64,000 nucleotides of DNA from Pseudomonas wayambapalatensis (GCA_014268975.2 CP077096.1:1262501-1326500); one strand, 5' to 3'. Counted from the first letter of the stretch, positions 28,646-38,246 are shown. Program-made: numbers and translations. Notes: generated from the letters alone by a model not told the origin.

Positions 28646-29995
28646 ATGACCACGCGCATTCTCACCGGTATCACCACCACCGGCACCCCGCACCTGGGCA
28701 ACTACGCCGGCGCCATCCGTCCGGCGATCCTCGCCAGCCAGCAGCCCGGTGCCGACTCGTTCTACTTCCTGGCCGACTACCACGCCCTGATCAAGTGCGA
28801 CGACCCGCTGCGCATCCAGCGCTCGCGCCTGGAAATCGCCGCCACCTGGCTGGCCGGCGGCCTGGACCCGGACAAGGTCACCTTCTACCGCCAGTCCGAC
28901 ATTCCTGAAATTCCCGAGCTGACCTGGCTGCTGACCTGCGTGGCGGCCAAGGGCCTGCTCAATCGCGCCCACGCCTACAAGGCCTCGGTCGACAAGAACC
29001 TGGAAAGCGGCGAAGACCCGGATGCCGGCGTGTCCATGGGCCTGTACAGCTACCCGGTGCTGATGGCCGCCGACATCCTGATGTTCAACGCACACAAGGT
29101 TCCGGTCGGTCGTGACCAGATCCAGCACGTTGAAATGGCCCGTGACATCGGCCAGCGCTTCAACCACCTGTTCGGCCAGGGCAAGGAGTTCTTCGTTCTG
29201 CCCGAGGCGGTGATCGAGGAAAGCGTGGCCACACTTCCAGGCCTGGACGGTCGCAAGATGTCCAAAAGCTACGACAACACCATCCCGCTGTTCACCAGCG
29301 CCAAGGACATGAAGGACGCCATCTCGCGCATCGTCACCGACTCGCGTGCGCCAGGCGAGGCGAAGGATCCGGACAACTCCCACCTGTTCACCCTGTACCA
29401 GGCCTTCGCCAGCGCCGCACAAGCCGGCGAGTTCCGCGAAGAGTTGCTGCAGGGCCTGGGCTGGGGCGAGGCGAAGAGCCGCCTGTTCCAGTTGCTCGAC
29501 GGCCAGTTGGCCGAGAAGCGCGAGCACTACCATCAACTGATCTCGCGTCCGTCGGACCTGGAAGACATCCTCCTGGCCGGCGCAGCCAAGGCGCGCAAGA
29601 TCGCCACGCCGTTCCTCGAGCAGTTGCGTGAGTCGGTGGGCCTGCGCTCCTTCCGCAGCAGCGTCCAGGTCAACGCCGAAGTGAAGAAGAAGGCTGCCAA
29701 GAGCGCGCGCTTCGTCAGCTTCCGCGAGGAAGACGGCAGCTTCCGCTTCCGCCTCCTGGCCGCCGATGGCGAGCAATTGTTGCTGTCGCGCAGCTTCGCC
29801 GACGGCAAGAGTGCAGGCGCGGTGAGCAAGCAACTGCAGCAGGGTGGCGAGGCGGATGTGCGTGTAGATGGCCTGGGCTTCAGCCTGTGGCTCGATGGCG
29901 AGCAGGTGGCCGAAGGCCCGCAGTTCGCCGATGCAAGCGCCCGTGATGCGGCGGTGCTGAGCCTGCGTGAGGCGTTGGCGCCCCAGCAGGACTGA
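28646..29995 (+). CDS. trpS: Tryptophan-tRNA ligase with C-terminal extension
   Basis: TrpRS charges tRNA(Trp). The 449-residue class I synthetase has the HIGH-type motif PHLGN (15-19) and KMSKS (204-208). It is about 110 residues longer than the common 334-residue form: after the anticodon-binding helices, residues from about 355 ([20 protein letters not shown]) form an added domain that resembles the UPF0339/DUF1508 (YegP) fold by eye. P. aeruginosa TrpS is, to my knowledge, of similar length. ATG 28646 follows closely on the hydrolase gene. Confidence 0.95.
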   Translation: MTTRILTGITTTGTPHLGNYAGAIRPAILASQQPGADSFYFLADYHALIKCDDPLRIQRSRLEIAATWLAGGLDPDKVTFYRQSDIPEIPELTWLLTCVAAKGLLNRAHAYKASVDKNLESGEDPDAGVSMGLYSYPVLMAADILMFNAHKVPVGRDQIQHVEMARDIGQRFNHLFGQGKEFFVLPEAVIEESVATLPGLDGRKMSKSYDNTIPLFTSAKDMKDAISRIVTDSRAPGEAKDPDNSHLFTLYQAFASAAQAGEFREELLQGLGWGEAKSRLFQLLDGQLAEKREHYHQLISRPSDLEDILLAGAAKARKIATPFLEQLRESVGLRSFRSSVQVNAEVKKKAAKSARFVSFREEDGSFRFRLLAADGEQLLLSRSFADGKSAGAVSKQLQQGGEADVRVDGLGFSLWLDGEQVAEGPQFADASARDAAVLSLREALAPQQD

Positions 29996-30005
29996 AACAG
30001 GGACC

Positions 30006-30105
30006 TGTAGGAGCGGCGGTTCGGCGCTCCGACTTGCCCGCGAAGCAGGCGTCGCGTTGCATGGCACCGGCCATGCCGGTGTTCGCGGGCAAGCCCGCTC
30101 CTACA
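30006..30105. repeat. REP inverted pair (long arm + short arm)
   Basis: Long arm 30006-30044 (TGTAGGAGCGGCGGTTCGGC continuing to TTGCCCGCGAA) faces short arm 30082-30105 (TTCGCGGGCAAGCCCGCTCC then TACA), with GGCACCGGCCATGCCGGTG as a hairpin between them. It lies between trpS and zapE. Confidence 0.9.
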
Positions 30106-30174
30106 GACTGATTGCCATTAAGCGGGCCGGTCGCTACAGTGACGGCCCGTTTTTTGTTGCCTCGCTAACGAATC

Positions 30175-31269
30175 ATGACGCCCCTAGAACGATATCAAGC
30201 AGATCTGAAACGCCCCGATTTCTTCCATGACGCGGCGCAGGAAACGGCGGTGCGTCACTTGCAGCGCCTTTACGACGACCTGGTCGCCGCGCAGAGCAAC
30301 AAGCCGGGCGTGTTCGGCAAGCTGTTCGGCAAGAAGGAGCAGACACCGGTCAAAGGCCTGTATTTCTGGGGCGGGGTAGGGCGTGGCAAGACCTACCTGG
30401 TCGACACCTTCTTCGAGGCGCTGCCGTTCAAGGAGAAGATGCGCACCCACTTCCACCGCTTCATGAAGCGTGTGCACGAGGAAATGAAAACCCTCAAGGG
30501 TGAGAAGAACCCGCTGACCATCATCGCCAAGCGCTTCTCCCAGGAAGCCAAGGTGATCTGCTTCGATGAGTTCTTCGTGTCCGACATCACCGACGCCATG
30601 ATCCTCGGCACCTTGATGGAAGAGCTGTTCAAGAACGGCGTCTCTTTGGTGGCCACCTCCAACATCGTGCCGGACGGCCTGTACAAGGACGGCCTGCAGC
30701 GTGCGCGCTTCCTCCCGGCCATCGCCATGATCAAGCAGTACACCGATGTGGTGAACGTCGACAGTGGCGTCGACTATCGCTTGCGCCACCTGGAGCAGGC
30801 CGAGCTGTTCCACTTCCCGCTCAACGAAGCCGCCCACGAGAGTCTGCGCGCCAGTTTCAAGGCCCTGACCCCCGATTGCACCCAGGCGGTCGAGAACGAC
30901 GTGCTGATGATCGAGAATCGCGAGATCCACGCGTTGCGCACCTGTGACGACGTCGCCTGGTTCGACTTCCGCGCCTTGTGCGATGGGCCACGCAGCCAGA
31001 ACGACTACATCGAGTTGGGCAAGATCTTCCATGCCGTGCTGCTGAGCAACGTCGAGCAGATGGGCGTCACCACCGACGACATCGCCCGCCGCTTCATCAA
31101 CATGGTCGACGAGTTCTATGATCGCAACGTCAAGCTGATCATTTCGGCCGAAGTCGAGCTCAAGGACCTGTACACCGGCGGGCGCCTGAGCTTCGAGTTC
31201 CAGCGTACGCTCAGCCGACTGCTGGAAATGCAGTCCCACGAGTTCCTGGCTCGCGCGCACAAGCCCTGA
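30175..31269 (+). CDS. zapE: Cell division protein ZapE (AFG1-like ATPase)
   Basis: ZapE is a cytosolic ATPase that acts at the Z-ring under stress in E. coli and is related to mitochondrial AFG1/LACE1. The 364-residue protein has Walker A GGVGRGKT (about 66-73), Walker B VICFDEFFVSDI, a sensor VATSNIVPDGLY and the arginine-rich C-terminal block of the family. ATG 30175 has no clear ribosome site but is the only start giving the family N-terminus MTPLERYQADLKRPDF. Confidence 0.93.
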   Translation: MTPLERYQADLKRPDFFHDAAQETAVRHLQRLYDDLVAAQSNKPGVFGKLFGKKEQTPVKGLYFWGGVGRGKTYLVDTFFEALPFKEKMRTHFHRFMKRVHEEMKTLKGEKNPLTIIAKRFSQEAKVICFDEFFVSDITDAMILGTLMEELFKNGVSLVATSNIVPDGLYKDGLQRARFLPAIAMIKQYTDVVNVDSGVDYRLRHLEQAELFHFPLNEAAHESLRASFKALTPDCTQAVENDVLMIENREIHALRTCDDVAWFDFRALCDGPRSQNDYIELGKIFHAVLLSNVEQMGVTTDDIARRFINMVDEFYDRNVKLIISAEVELKDLYTGGRLSFEFQRTLSRLLEMQSHEFLARAHKP

Positions 31270-31281
31270 AGCCGTACCTGT

Positions 31282-31320
31282 CCCCTGGCAGGCGCGGGCT
31301 TGCCGCGCACCTGCCAGGGG
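31282..31320. terminator. 11-bp hairpin between zapE and the AraC-type gene
   Basis: CCCCTGGCAGG (31282-31292) and CCTGCCAGGGG (31310-31320) form a perfect stem around a second short pair (CGCGGGCTTGCCGCG) that looks like a worn REP core. Convergent genes on both sides suggest a terminator role, though no T-run follows. Confidence 0.6.
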
Positions 31321-31332
31321 GGGGTGGTGTTC

Positions 31333-32337
31333 TCAGGCCTCCTGCATGAACTGCTGCCGATACTGGTTCGGCGACAGTTCGGTGTGCTGGCGGAACAGCC
31401 GGGCGAAGAAGCTCGCGTCGTCGTACCCCACCTCATAACTGATGGTCTTGATGCTCTTGCGGGTGCTCGAGAGCAGGCCCTTGGCGGTCTCGATACGCAG
31501 GCGCTGCAGGTAGTGCAGTGGCTTGTCCCCGGTCGCGCTCTGGAAGCGGCGCATGAAGTTGCGGATGCTCATGCCATGGTTGCGCGCCACGTCCTCGAAG
31601 CGGAACTTGTCGGCGAAGTGCTCCTCCAGCCAGTGCTGGATCTGCAGGATGATCAGGTCCTGGTGCAGCTTCTGCCCGCCGAAGCCCATGCGCCCTGGCG
31701 TGTAGTTGCGCTGCACTTCGTAGAGGATGTCGCGAGCCACCGCCCGCGCCACGTTGGCGCCGCAGAAGCGCTCGATCAGGTAGATGTACAGGTCGCAGGC
31801 CGAGGTGGTGCCGCCGGCGCAGTATAGGTTGTCGGCGTCGGTCAGGTGCTTGTCCTGATTCAGGCGGATAGTGGGGAAGCGTTCGGCGAAGCTGTTGAAG
31901 AAGCGCCAGTAGGTGGTCGCCTCCTTGCCATCGAGCAGGCCTGACTCGGCGAGCCAGAACACGCCGCTGGCTTCGCCGCACAGCACGGCGCCACGGGCGT
32001 GCTGCTCACGCAGCCAGGGGAGCACTTGCGGGTAGCGGGCGAGCAGGTTGTCGAAGTCGTCCCAGAACGCCGGGAGGATGATCACATCGGCGTCACCCAG
32101 GCCACTGTCCACGGGGAGTTGAACGTCGCTGAAGCTGTCCACCGGCTGGCCGTCAGGGCTCACCAGGTGAATCTCGAACATCGATTGCAGCCCCAGGCCC
32201 AGTTGCTTGCTGTAACGCAGGCTGGCCAGGTGGAAGAAGTCCTTGGCCTGCATCAGTGTCGAAGCGAACACTTTATCAATGGCCAGGATGCTGACGCGCC
32301 GCAACGACGCGGAGGGTTGGGTAAACATCATTGTCAT
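31333..32337 (-). CDS. GATase1-like/AraC-family transcriptional regulator (GlxA type)
   Basis: The 334-residue protein joins an N-terminal DJ-1/PfpI (class I glutamine amidotransferase-like) domain (about 12-195, with AVLCGEASGVFWLAESGLLDG at the nucleophile-elbow position) to a C-terminal AraC double helix-turn-helix (about 230-330, RFEDVARNHGMSIRNFMRRF and TISYEVGYDDASFFARLFRQ). Relatives sense amines such as carnitine, arginine or glycine betaine. The ligand and target here are unknown; no catabolic operon is adjacent. Three nearby ATGs (32337, 32331, 32328) are possible starts, none with a good ribosome site. Confidence 0.88.
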   Translation of the reverse strand: MTMMFTQPSASLRRVSILAIDKVFASTLMQAKDFFHLASLRYSKQLGLGLQSMFEIHLVSPDGQPVDSFSDVQLPVDSGLGDADVIILPAFWDDFDNLLARYPQVLPWLREQHARGAVLCGEASGVFWLAESGLLDGKEATTYWRFFNSFAERFPTIRLNQDKHLTDADNLYCAGGTTSACDLYIYLIERFCGANVARAVARDILYEVQRNYTPGRMGFGGQKLHQDLIILQIQHWLEEHFADKFRFEDVARNHGMSIRNFMRRFQSATGDKPLHYLQRLRIETAKGLLSSTRKSIKTISYEVGYDDASFFARLFRQHTELSPNQYRQQFMQEA

Positions 32338-32417
32338 TGTTCTTATAGGGTAGAGTGGTCAATCACCGGCTGGATCGTCTTATTTTTTGGCGATTGTGTC
32401 TACCCCGAAGAAATGCG

Positions 32418-32498
32418 CTGCCCTCTTCGCGGGCAAGCCCGCTCCCACAAGGCCTGTGATGAACCTTGTGGGAGCGGGCTTGCTCGCGAAGAGGGCAG
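32418..32498. repeat. Long near-perfect REP inverted repeat
   Basis: Arms 32418-32452 and 32464-32498 are 35 nt each with one mismatch, containing the REP core GCGGGCAAGCCCGCTCCCAC and extending 7 and 4 nt beyond it. The spacer is 11 nt. It lies between the start of the AraC-type gene and the end of the aldo/keto reductase gene. Confidence 0.92.
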
Positions 32499-32511
32499 TA
32501 CATGATCACGC

Positions 32512-33552
32512 TCAGGGCGCCGGGTTTGGCTGCTGCTGGTGCAGTGCCTCGATCGCCGCCAACAGTTCGTCACTCAGCACCAGGTTGGCGCTGTCCAGGT
32601 TGCTCTGCAATTGCTTGAGATCGGTCGCCCCGATGATGTTGCTGGTCACGAACGGCTGGCGGGTGACGAATGCCAGGGCCATCTGCGCCGGATCCAGGCC
32701 ATGCTCGCGGGCCAACTGCACGTAGCGGCTGCAGGCGGCCACGGTCTGCGGGTTGGAGTAGCGGGCGAAGCGGCTGAACAAGGTCAGGCGTGCCTTTTCC
32801 GGGCGCGCGCCGTTCTCGTACTTGCCCGACAGCATGCCGAAGGCCAGTGGCGAATAAGCCAGCAGGCCGCACTGCTCGCGGATCGCCACTTCCGCCAGGC
32901 CCACCTCGAAGCTGCGATTGAGCAGGTTGTAAGGGTTCTGGATCGACACTGCCCGTGGCCAGCCGCGGCTTTCGGCCAGGTGCAGGAACTTCATGGTGCC
33001 CCATGGGGTTTCGTTGGACAGGCCGATGTGGCGGATCTTGCCGGCGCGCACTTGCTCGTCGAGCACCTCCAGCGTTTCCTCCAGCGGCGTGAACAGGTCG
33101 TTGGGCAGGTGCTGGTAGCCCAGCTTGCCGAAGAAGTTGGTCGAACGCTCCGGCCAGTGCAGCTGGTAGAGGTCGATGCGGTCGGTCTGCAGGCGCTTGA
33201 GGCTTTCGTCCAGCGCGGCGACGATGTGCTGGCGGTTGTGCTTGAGCTGGCCGTCGCGGATATGGCTGATGCCGTTGCCGGGGCCAGCGACCTTGCTGGC
33301 GAGAATCCAGTCGTCACGGTCGCCATTGGCAGCGAACCAGTTGCCGATGATGCGTTCGGTGGCCGCGTAGGTCTCCGGGCGCGGCGGCACCGGGTACATT
33401 TCGGCGGTGTCGATGAAGTTGATGCCGGCGGTCTTGGCCAAGGCGATCTGCTCGAAGGCCCCATCCTGGACGTTCTGCTCACCCCAGGTCATGGTGCCCA
33501 GGCACAGTGCGCTGACGTTGAGGTCGGTACGGCCGAGCTTGCGGTATTCCAT
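32512..33552 (-). CDS. NADP-dependent aldo/keto reductase, Tas-like
   Basis: The 346-residue TIM-barrel protein matches E. coli Tas in length and sequence blocks. The aldo/keto reductase tetrad is visible: Asp and Tyr in FIDTAEMYPVP, Lys in ILASKVAGPG and His in LYQLHWPERS. A C-terminal NADP-binding stretch (FVTSNIIGATDLKQLQSNLD) is present. Substrates of this group are not settled; reduction of aldehydes is likely. It stands alone upstream of rplM, on the other strand. Confidence 0.9.
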   Translation of the reverse strand: MEYRKLGRTDLNVSALCLGTMTWGEQNVQDGAFEQIALAKTAGINFIDTAEMYPVPPRPETYAATERIIGNWFAANGDRDDWILASKVAGPGNGISHIRDGQLKHNRQHIVAALDESLKRLQTDRIDLYQLHWPERSTNFFGKLGYQHLPNDLFTPLEETLEVLDEQVRAGKIRHIGLSNETPWGTMKFLHLAESRGWPRAVSIQNPYNLLNRSFEVGLAEVAIREQCGLLAYSPLAFGMLSGKYENGARPEKARLTLFSRFARYSNPQTVAACSRYVQLAREHGLDPAQMALAFVTRQPFVTSNIIGATDLKQLQSNLDSANLVLSDELLAAIEALHQQQPNPAP

Positions 33553-33737
33553 CGGAAGGCTCTCTGCTGGACAAAGAAACCATCAAAGCAGGTTGAAAAT
33601 CTTTGCGCAATCTGGATAATGCTGGGCCTCTCCGTGTGGCGGAAGTGATGCACCACCACGCAGGAAGAACCCCGTCGATCATGGGCGTGCCCGACCCGAG
33701 CCCCCAAAAGCGTCCGTGCTCGGCTGCGCGCTTGCCC

Positions 33738-33766
33738 TTGGCAAGTTGTGCACTATCCAGTAAGAT
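33738..33766 (+). promoter_or_regulatory. Sigma-70 promoter of rplM-rpsI
   Basis: TTGGCA-N17-TAAGAT lies about 44 nt upstream of the rplM start, a good match in sequence and spacing. Confidence 0.65.
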
Positions 33767-33809
33767 TCGCCGTCTATTTTTCGCTGGGCGGCCTCTGAGG
33801 CTTTAGAGA

Positions 33810-34238
33810 ATGAAAACTTTTACTGCTAAACCGGAAACAGTAAAGCGCGAGTGGTTCGTAATCGATGCCGCTGGTCAGACCCTGGGTCGTCTGGCTACCG
33901 AAATCGCTACCCGTCTGCGCGGCAAACACAAGCCTGAGTACACTCCTCACGTTGACACCGGCGACTACATCGTCGTCATCAACGCCGAGCAGGTTCGTGT
34001 AACTGGTGCCAAGTCTTCGGACAAGATGTACTACTCCCACTCCGGCTTCCCAGGTGGCATCAAGGAAATCAGCTTCGAGAAGCTGATCGACAAGGCCCCT
34101 GAGCGCGTCATCGAGACCGCGGTCAAAGGCATGCTGCCGAAGAACCCGCTGGGTCGCGACATGTACCGCAAGCTGAAAGTGTACGCGGGTGCTACCCACC
34201 CTCACACTGCTCAGCAGCCTCAAGAACTGAAGATCTAA
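33810..34238 (+). CDS. rplM: Ribosomal protein L13
   Basis: Large-subunit protein L13, 142 residues, beginning [20 protein letters not shown] and containing [19 protein letters not shown] and the conserved [20 protein letters not shown]. It is the first gene of the rplM-rpsI operon. Codons are less GC-biased at the third position than in the neighbours, as usual for highly expressed genes. Confidence 0.98.
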   Translation: MKTFTAKPETVKREWFVIDAAGQTLGRLATEIATRLRGKHKPEYTPHVDTGDYIVVINAEQVRVTGAKSSDKMYYSHSGFPGGIKEISFEKLIDKAPERVIETAVKGMLPKNPLGRDMYRKLKVYAGATHPHTAQQPQELKI

Positions 34239-34252
34239 CGGGATAGTTCATT

Positions 34253-34645
34253 ATGTCGGCGACTCAAAATTACGGCACTGGCCGTCGCAAGACCGCAACC
34301 GCTCGCGTTTTCCTGCGTCCGGGTACTGGTAACATTTCCATCAACAACCGTCCTCTGGACACTTTCTTCGGCCGCGAAACCGCTCGCATGGTTGTTCGCC
34401 AGCCGCTGGAACTGACCGAGACCGTTGAGAAGTTCGACATCTACGTCACCGTCGCCGGTGGTGGTGTCAGCGGTCAGGCCGGTGCTATCCGCCACGGTAT
34501 CACCCGCGCTCTGATGGAATACGACGAAACCCTGCGTGGCGCTCTGCGTCGTGCTGGCTACGTCACCCGCGACGCTCGTGAAGTCGAGCGTAAGAAAGTG
34601 GGTCTGCGTAAAGCGCGTAAGCGTCCTCAGTACTCCAAGCGTTAA
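34253..34645 (+). CDS. rpsI: Ribosomal protein S9
   Basis: Small-subunit protein S9, 130 residues, whose C-terminal tail ([17 protein letters not shown]) reaches the P-site tRNA. The N-terminus [20 protein letters not shown] is typical. It starts 14 nt after rplM and is followed by a strong terminator. Confidence 0.98.
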   Translation: MSATQNYGTGRRKTATARVFLRPGTGNISINNRPLDTFFGRETARMVVRQPLELTETVEKFDIYVTVAGGGVSGQAGAIRHGITRALMEYDETLRGALRRAGYVTRDAREVERKKVGLRKARKRPQYSKR

Positions 34646-34662
34646 TATCGCTTCGGCAGTCG

Positions 34663-34694
34663 AAAAAGCCCGGTTCCTTGGAACCGGGCTTTTT
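34663..34694 (+). terminator. Rho-independent terminator after rpsI
   Basis: GCCCGGTTCC and GGAACCGGGC form the stem, with AAAAA before and a run of seven T after it. Confidence 0.95.
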
Positions 34695-34794
34695 TTATGT
34701 CTTGAACTAACCTGTCAGCATGTCCGGGCCGAGTTGCCACATAGACGCAGATCAAGCAAAGCGAGGGTTGTAGCCCGAACCAGGGGTAATCACC

Positions 34795-34823
34795 TTGTCA
34801 GTGTGTGGATTTGTTTCTTACCA
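34795..34823 (+). promoter_or_regulatory. Possible promoter of petABC
   Basis: TTGTCA-N17-TTACCA lies about 85 nt upstream of petA in a 262-nt gap after the rpsI terminator. The -10 is poor, so this is tentative. Confidence 0.3.
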
Positions 34824-34907
34824 TGGCGGCCAATTTTTAGCGCCACAGACATTACTAATAGACGCCTGATCCAGCGGGCGAGAAGAAAGCTGATGGGAGA
34901 GGACTGA

Positions 34908-35501
34908 ATGAGCAATGACGGCGTCAACGCAGGCCGGCGCCGCTTCCTCGTAGCTGCCACATCCGTGGTGGGGGCTGCGGGGGCAGTGGGGGCTGCGGTA
35001 CCGTTCGTGGGGTCATGGTTCCCCAGTGCCAAGGCGAAAGCCGCTGGGGCACCGGTGAAGGTCAACATCGCCAAGGTTGAGCCCGGGCAGCAGATGGTTG
35101 CCGAATGGCGCGGTCAGCCGGTGTTCATCGTGCGACGAACGCAAGAGATCCTCGGCAATCTGAAAAAGATCACTGCAGACCTGTCCGACCCCGAGTCCAA
35201 GGCTTCGGTGCAGCCGACCTACGTCGATCCCGAGGTCCGCTCGATCAAGCCGGAAATCCTCATTCTCGTTGGCTTGTGCACCCACCTGGGGTGCTCGCCG
35301 ACTTTCCGTCCGGAAGTCGCCCCCGCCGATCTCGGTCCGAAGTGGGTCGGTGGCTATTTCTGCCCTTGCCATGGCTCGCACTATGATCTGGCGGGTCGCG
35401 TCTACAAGTCGCAGCCAGCCCCGCTCAATTTGCCAGTGCCGCCGCACTCGTACGAGTCGGACGACATCATCGTCATCGGCGTCGATCAGGAGAACGCATG
35501 A
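34908..35501 (+). CDS. petA: Ubiquinol-cytochrome c reductase Rieske iron-sulfur subunit
   Basis: The Rieske subunit of the bc1 complex takes electrons from ubiquinol to cytochrome c1. The 197-residue protein has a twin-arginine type anchor (AGRRRFLVAATSVVGAAGAV) and the 2Fe-2S ligands in CTHLGC (124-129) and CPCHGSHYD (152-160). ATG 34908 follows GGGAGAGGA. It begins the petABC operon and overlaps petB by one base. Confidence 0.97.
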   Translation: MSNDGVNAGRRRFLVAATSVVGAAGAVGAAVPFVGSWFPSAKAKAAGAPVKVNIAKVEPGQQMVAEWRGQPVFIVRRTQEILGNLKKITADLSDPESKASVQPTYVDPEVRSIKPEILILVGLCTHLGCSPTFRPEVAPADLGPKWVGGYFCPCHGSHYDLAGRVYKSQPAPLNLPVPPHSYESDDIIVIGVDQENA

Positions 35502-36712
35502 TGAGCAAGTTCATGGACTGGATTGATGCTCGCTTCCCCGCCACGAAAATGTGGGAAGACCACCTGAGCAAGTATTACGCGCCCAAGAACTTCAACTTCC
35601 TGTACTTCTTTGGCTCCCTCGCGTTGCTGGTGCTGGTCAACCAGATCGTCACGGGGGTCTGGCTGACCATGAGCTTCACGCCCTCGGCAGAAGAGGCCTT
35701 CGCCTCGGTCGAGTACATCATGCGCGATGTCGAGTACGGCTGGATTCTGCGCTATCTGCACTCCACCGGCGCCTCGGCGTTCTTCATCGTGGTCTACCTG
35801 CACATGTTCCGCGGGTTGCTCTACGGTTCGTACCAGAAGCCGCGTGAGCTGGTGTGGCTGTTCGGCATGCTGATCTACCTGGCGCTGATGGCCGAGGCCT
35901 TCATGGGTTACCTGCTGCCTTGGGGGCAGATGTCCTACTGGGGCGCCCAGGTGATCATCTCGCTGTTCGGTGCCATCCCGGTGATCGGCGATGATCTCAC
36001 TCAATGGATCCGTGGTGACTACCTGATCTCAGGCATCACCCTGAACCGCTTCTTTGCCCTGCATGTGGTGGCGCTGCCGATCGTCATTCTCGGGCTTGTG
36101 GTGCTGCACATCCTGGCACTGCACGAGGTGGGCTCGAACAACCCGGACGGTGTCGACATCAAGAAGCACAAGGACGAGAACGGCGTACCGCTGGATGGCA
36201 TTCCCTTCCACCCGTACTACACGGTCAAGGATATCGTCGGGGTCGTGGTATTCCTCTTCGTTTTCTGCGCCGTGGTGTTCTTCTTCCCGGAAATGGGTGG
36301 CTACTTCCTGGAAAAACCTAACTTCGAGCAGGCCAACGCCTTCAAGACCCCCGAGCACATTGCGCCGGTGTGGTACTTCACGCCCTTCTACGCGATCCTG
36401 CGGGCGGTGCCTGACAAGCTGTTCGGCGTCATCGCCATGGGCGCGGCGATCGCGGTGCTGTTCGTGTTGCCCTGGCTCGATCGCAGCCCGGTGCGCTCCA
36501 TGCGCTACAAGGGTTGGTTGAGCAAGATCTTCCTGCTGGTGTTCTGCGTGGCCTTCATCATTCTCGGCGTGCTCGGTGTGCTGGCGCCTACGCCCGGACG
36601 GACCCTGCTGTCCCAGGTCTGCACCGTGCTGTATTTCGCCTACTTCCTGTTGATGCCGTTCTACACAAGGCTCGAGAAGACAAAACCGGTTCCGGAAAGG
36701 GTGACTGGCTGA
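35501..36712 (+). CDS. petB: Ubiquinol-cytochrome c reductase cytochrome b subunit
   Basis: Cytochrome b holds the two b haems and both quinone sites of the bc1 complex. The 403-residue membrane protein has haem histidines in YLHSTGASAFFIVVYLHMFR and FFALHVVALPIVILGLVVLH, a Qo-site segment near PPW-like PHIAPVWYFTPFYAILRAVP, and eight or more membrane helices. ATG 35501 is 8 nt after AGGAG; an ATG one codon earlier is possible. Joined by overlap to petA and petC. Confidence 0.96.
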   Translation: MSKFMDWIDARFPATKMWEDHLSKYYAPKNFNFLYFFGSLALLVLVNQIVTGVWLTMSFTPSAEEAFASVEYIMRDVEYGWILRYLHSTGASAFFIVVYLHMFRGLLYGSYQKPRELVWLFGMLIYLALMAEAFMGYLLPWGQMSYWGAQVIISLFGAIPVIGDDLTQWIRGDYLISGITLNRFFALHVVALPIVILGLVVLHILALHEVGSNNPDGVDIKKHKDENGVPLDGIPFHPYYTVKDIVGVVVFLFVFCAVVFFFPEMGGYFLEKPNFEQANAFKTPEHIAPVWYFTPFYAILRAVPDKLFGVIAMGAAIAVLFVLPWLDRSPVRSMRYKGWLSKIFLLVFCVAFIILGVLGVLAPTPGRTLLSQVCTVLYFAYFLLMPFYTRLEKTKPVPERVTG

Positions 36713-37491
36713 TGAAAAAGTTTATTGCAGTAATGTTCCTGGCATTGATGCCTGCCTTATCCTTTGCTGCCGAGCAGGGTGTGGAGCTGCAGAAGGTCGA
36801 TATCGACCTGACCGACAAGGCCGCGTTGCAAGACGGGGCGCGCACCTTCGCCAACTATTGCATGGGTTGCCACAGCGCCAAGTTCCAGCGGTACGAGCGG
36901 GTTGCCGATGACCTGGGCATCCCCCACGAGCTGATGCTCGAAAAGCTGGTGTTCACGGGGGCCAAGATCGGCGATCACATGAAGATCGGCATGCAGCCCA
37001 GCGATGCCAAGACCTGGTTCGGTGCGGCGCCGCCTGATCTCACGTTGGTCGCCCGAGTGCGTGGCAACGATTGGCTGTACAGCTACCTGCACAGCTTCTA
37101 CGAAGACAAGTCGCGCCCTTATGGGGTGAACAACAAGGTCTTCCCGAACGTGGGCATGCCCAACGTGCTGGTCGGGCTGCAGGGCAACCAGGTGATTGGC
37201 TGCAAGCAGATCCAGACAGTGGTCGACGGCAAGAAGCAATTCGACCCGCTGACTGGCAGTCCGTTGACCCATGAAGCCTGTGACCAGCTGACCATCGAGC
37301 CGAAATCCGGTACCCTGACGCCCGAGCAGTTCGACGAGAAGGTCAAGAACCTGGTGACCTTCCTGGCCTATTCGGCCAACCCGGTCAAACTGGAAAGTCA
37401 GCGCATCGGCACCTATGTCCTGCTGTACCTGGCTTTCTTCTTCGTGTTCGCCTACTTGCTCAAGCGCGAATACTGGAAGGACGTGCACTGA
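36712..37491 (+). CDS. petC: Ubiquinol-cytochrome c reductase cytochrome c1 subunit
   Basis: Cytochrome c1 passes electrons from the Rieske centre to soluble cytochrome c. The 259-residue protein has a signal peptide (MKKFIAVMFLALMPALSFAA), the haem motif CMGCH (50-54) and a C-terminal membrane anchor (YVLLYLAFFFVFAYLLKREY). Its ATG shares a base with the petB stop (TGATG). Last gene of petABC. Confidence 0.96.
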   Translation: MKKFIAVMFLALMPALSFAAEQGVELQKVDIDLTDKAALQDGARTFANYCMGCHSAKFQRYERVADDLGIPHELMLEKLVFTGAKIGDHMKIGMQPSDAKTWFGAAPPDLTLVARVRGNDWLYSYLHSFYEDKSRPYGVNNKVFPNVGMPNVLVGLQGNQVIGCKQIQTVVDGKKQFDPLTGSPLTHEACDQLTIEPKSGTLTPEQFDEKVKNLVTFLAYSANPVKLESQRIGTYVLLYLAFFFVFAYLLKREYWKDVH

Positions 37492-37612
37492 TCACGCAGT
37501 AGTTTCTGGTAGTTGAACGCGCCCTGGGGTGCTCCTGCGCAATCGCGAGGAGCCTCCCAGGGCGCGTTTGCATTTGCAGTTTCACAAGCATCCCCATGCG
37601 AGGAGGAGCTAC

Positions 37613-38236
37613 ATGGGCGCGACCAACAGGTTAGCCTGCTATTCCGACCCCGCTGACCATTATTCTCATCGGGTACGCCTCGTTCTCGCCGAGAAGGGCG
37701 TCAGTGTGCAGATCATCGACGTCATCGCCGATCGTCTGCCGCCCAAACTGATCGAAGTGAATCCCTATGGCAGCGTGCCAACCCTGGTCGATCGCGACCT
37801 GGCGTTGTACGAATCGACCGTGGTGATGGAATACCTCGAGGAGCGTTATCCTCATCCGCCGCTGATGCCGGTATACCCGGTGGCGCGCGGCAACAGCCGC
37901 CTGCTGATGCACCGTATCCAGCGTGACTGGTGTGCACTGGCCGATGTCATTCTCGATCCGCGTGCCGCCGAGGCAGCCCGCGGTGAGGCGCGCAAGTCGC
38001 TGCGCGAGAGTCTGACTGGTGTCTCGGCGCTGTTCGGCGAGTTTCCCTGCTTCATGAGCGAGGAGCAAAGTCTGGTCGATTGTTGTCTACTGCCCATACT
38101 CTGGCGATTGCCGGTACTGGGTATCGAGCTGCCGCGGCAAGCCAAGCCGCTGCTGGATTATATGGAGCGACAGTTCGCCCGCGAGCCTTTCCAGGCGAGC
38201 CTGTCTGCTGCTGAACGTGAAATGCGCAAGCTTTAA
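37613..38236 (+). CDS. sspA: Stringent starvation protein A
   Basis: SspA is a GST-fold protein without transferase activity that binds RNA polymerase and alters transcription in stationary phase and stress. The 207-residue product has the GST N-domain ([39 protein letters not shown]) and an all-helical C-domain. ATG 37613 follows AGGAGGAGCT. It stands 121 nt after petC and forms a pair with sspB. Confidence 0.95.
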   Translation: MGATNRLACYSDPADHYSHRVRLVLAEKGVSVQIIDVIADRLPPKLIEVNPYGSVPTLVDRDLALYESTVVMEYLEERYPHPPLMPVYPVARGNSRLLMHRIQRDWCALADVILDPRAAEAARGEARKSLRESLTGVSALFGEFPCFMSEEQSLVDCCLLPILWRLPVLGIELPRQAKPLLDYMERQFAREPFQASLSAAEREMRKL

Positions 38237-38246
38237 GGAGCCGTTG

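Noticed and set aside
31270..31332. Hairpin near zapE as a CRISPR-like or attachment site
   Set aside because: It is a single inverted repeat with REP-like core; there are no direct repeats or integrase nearby.
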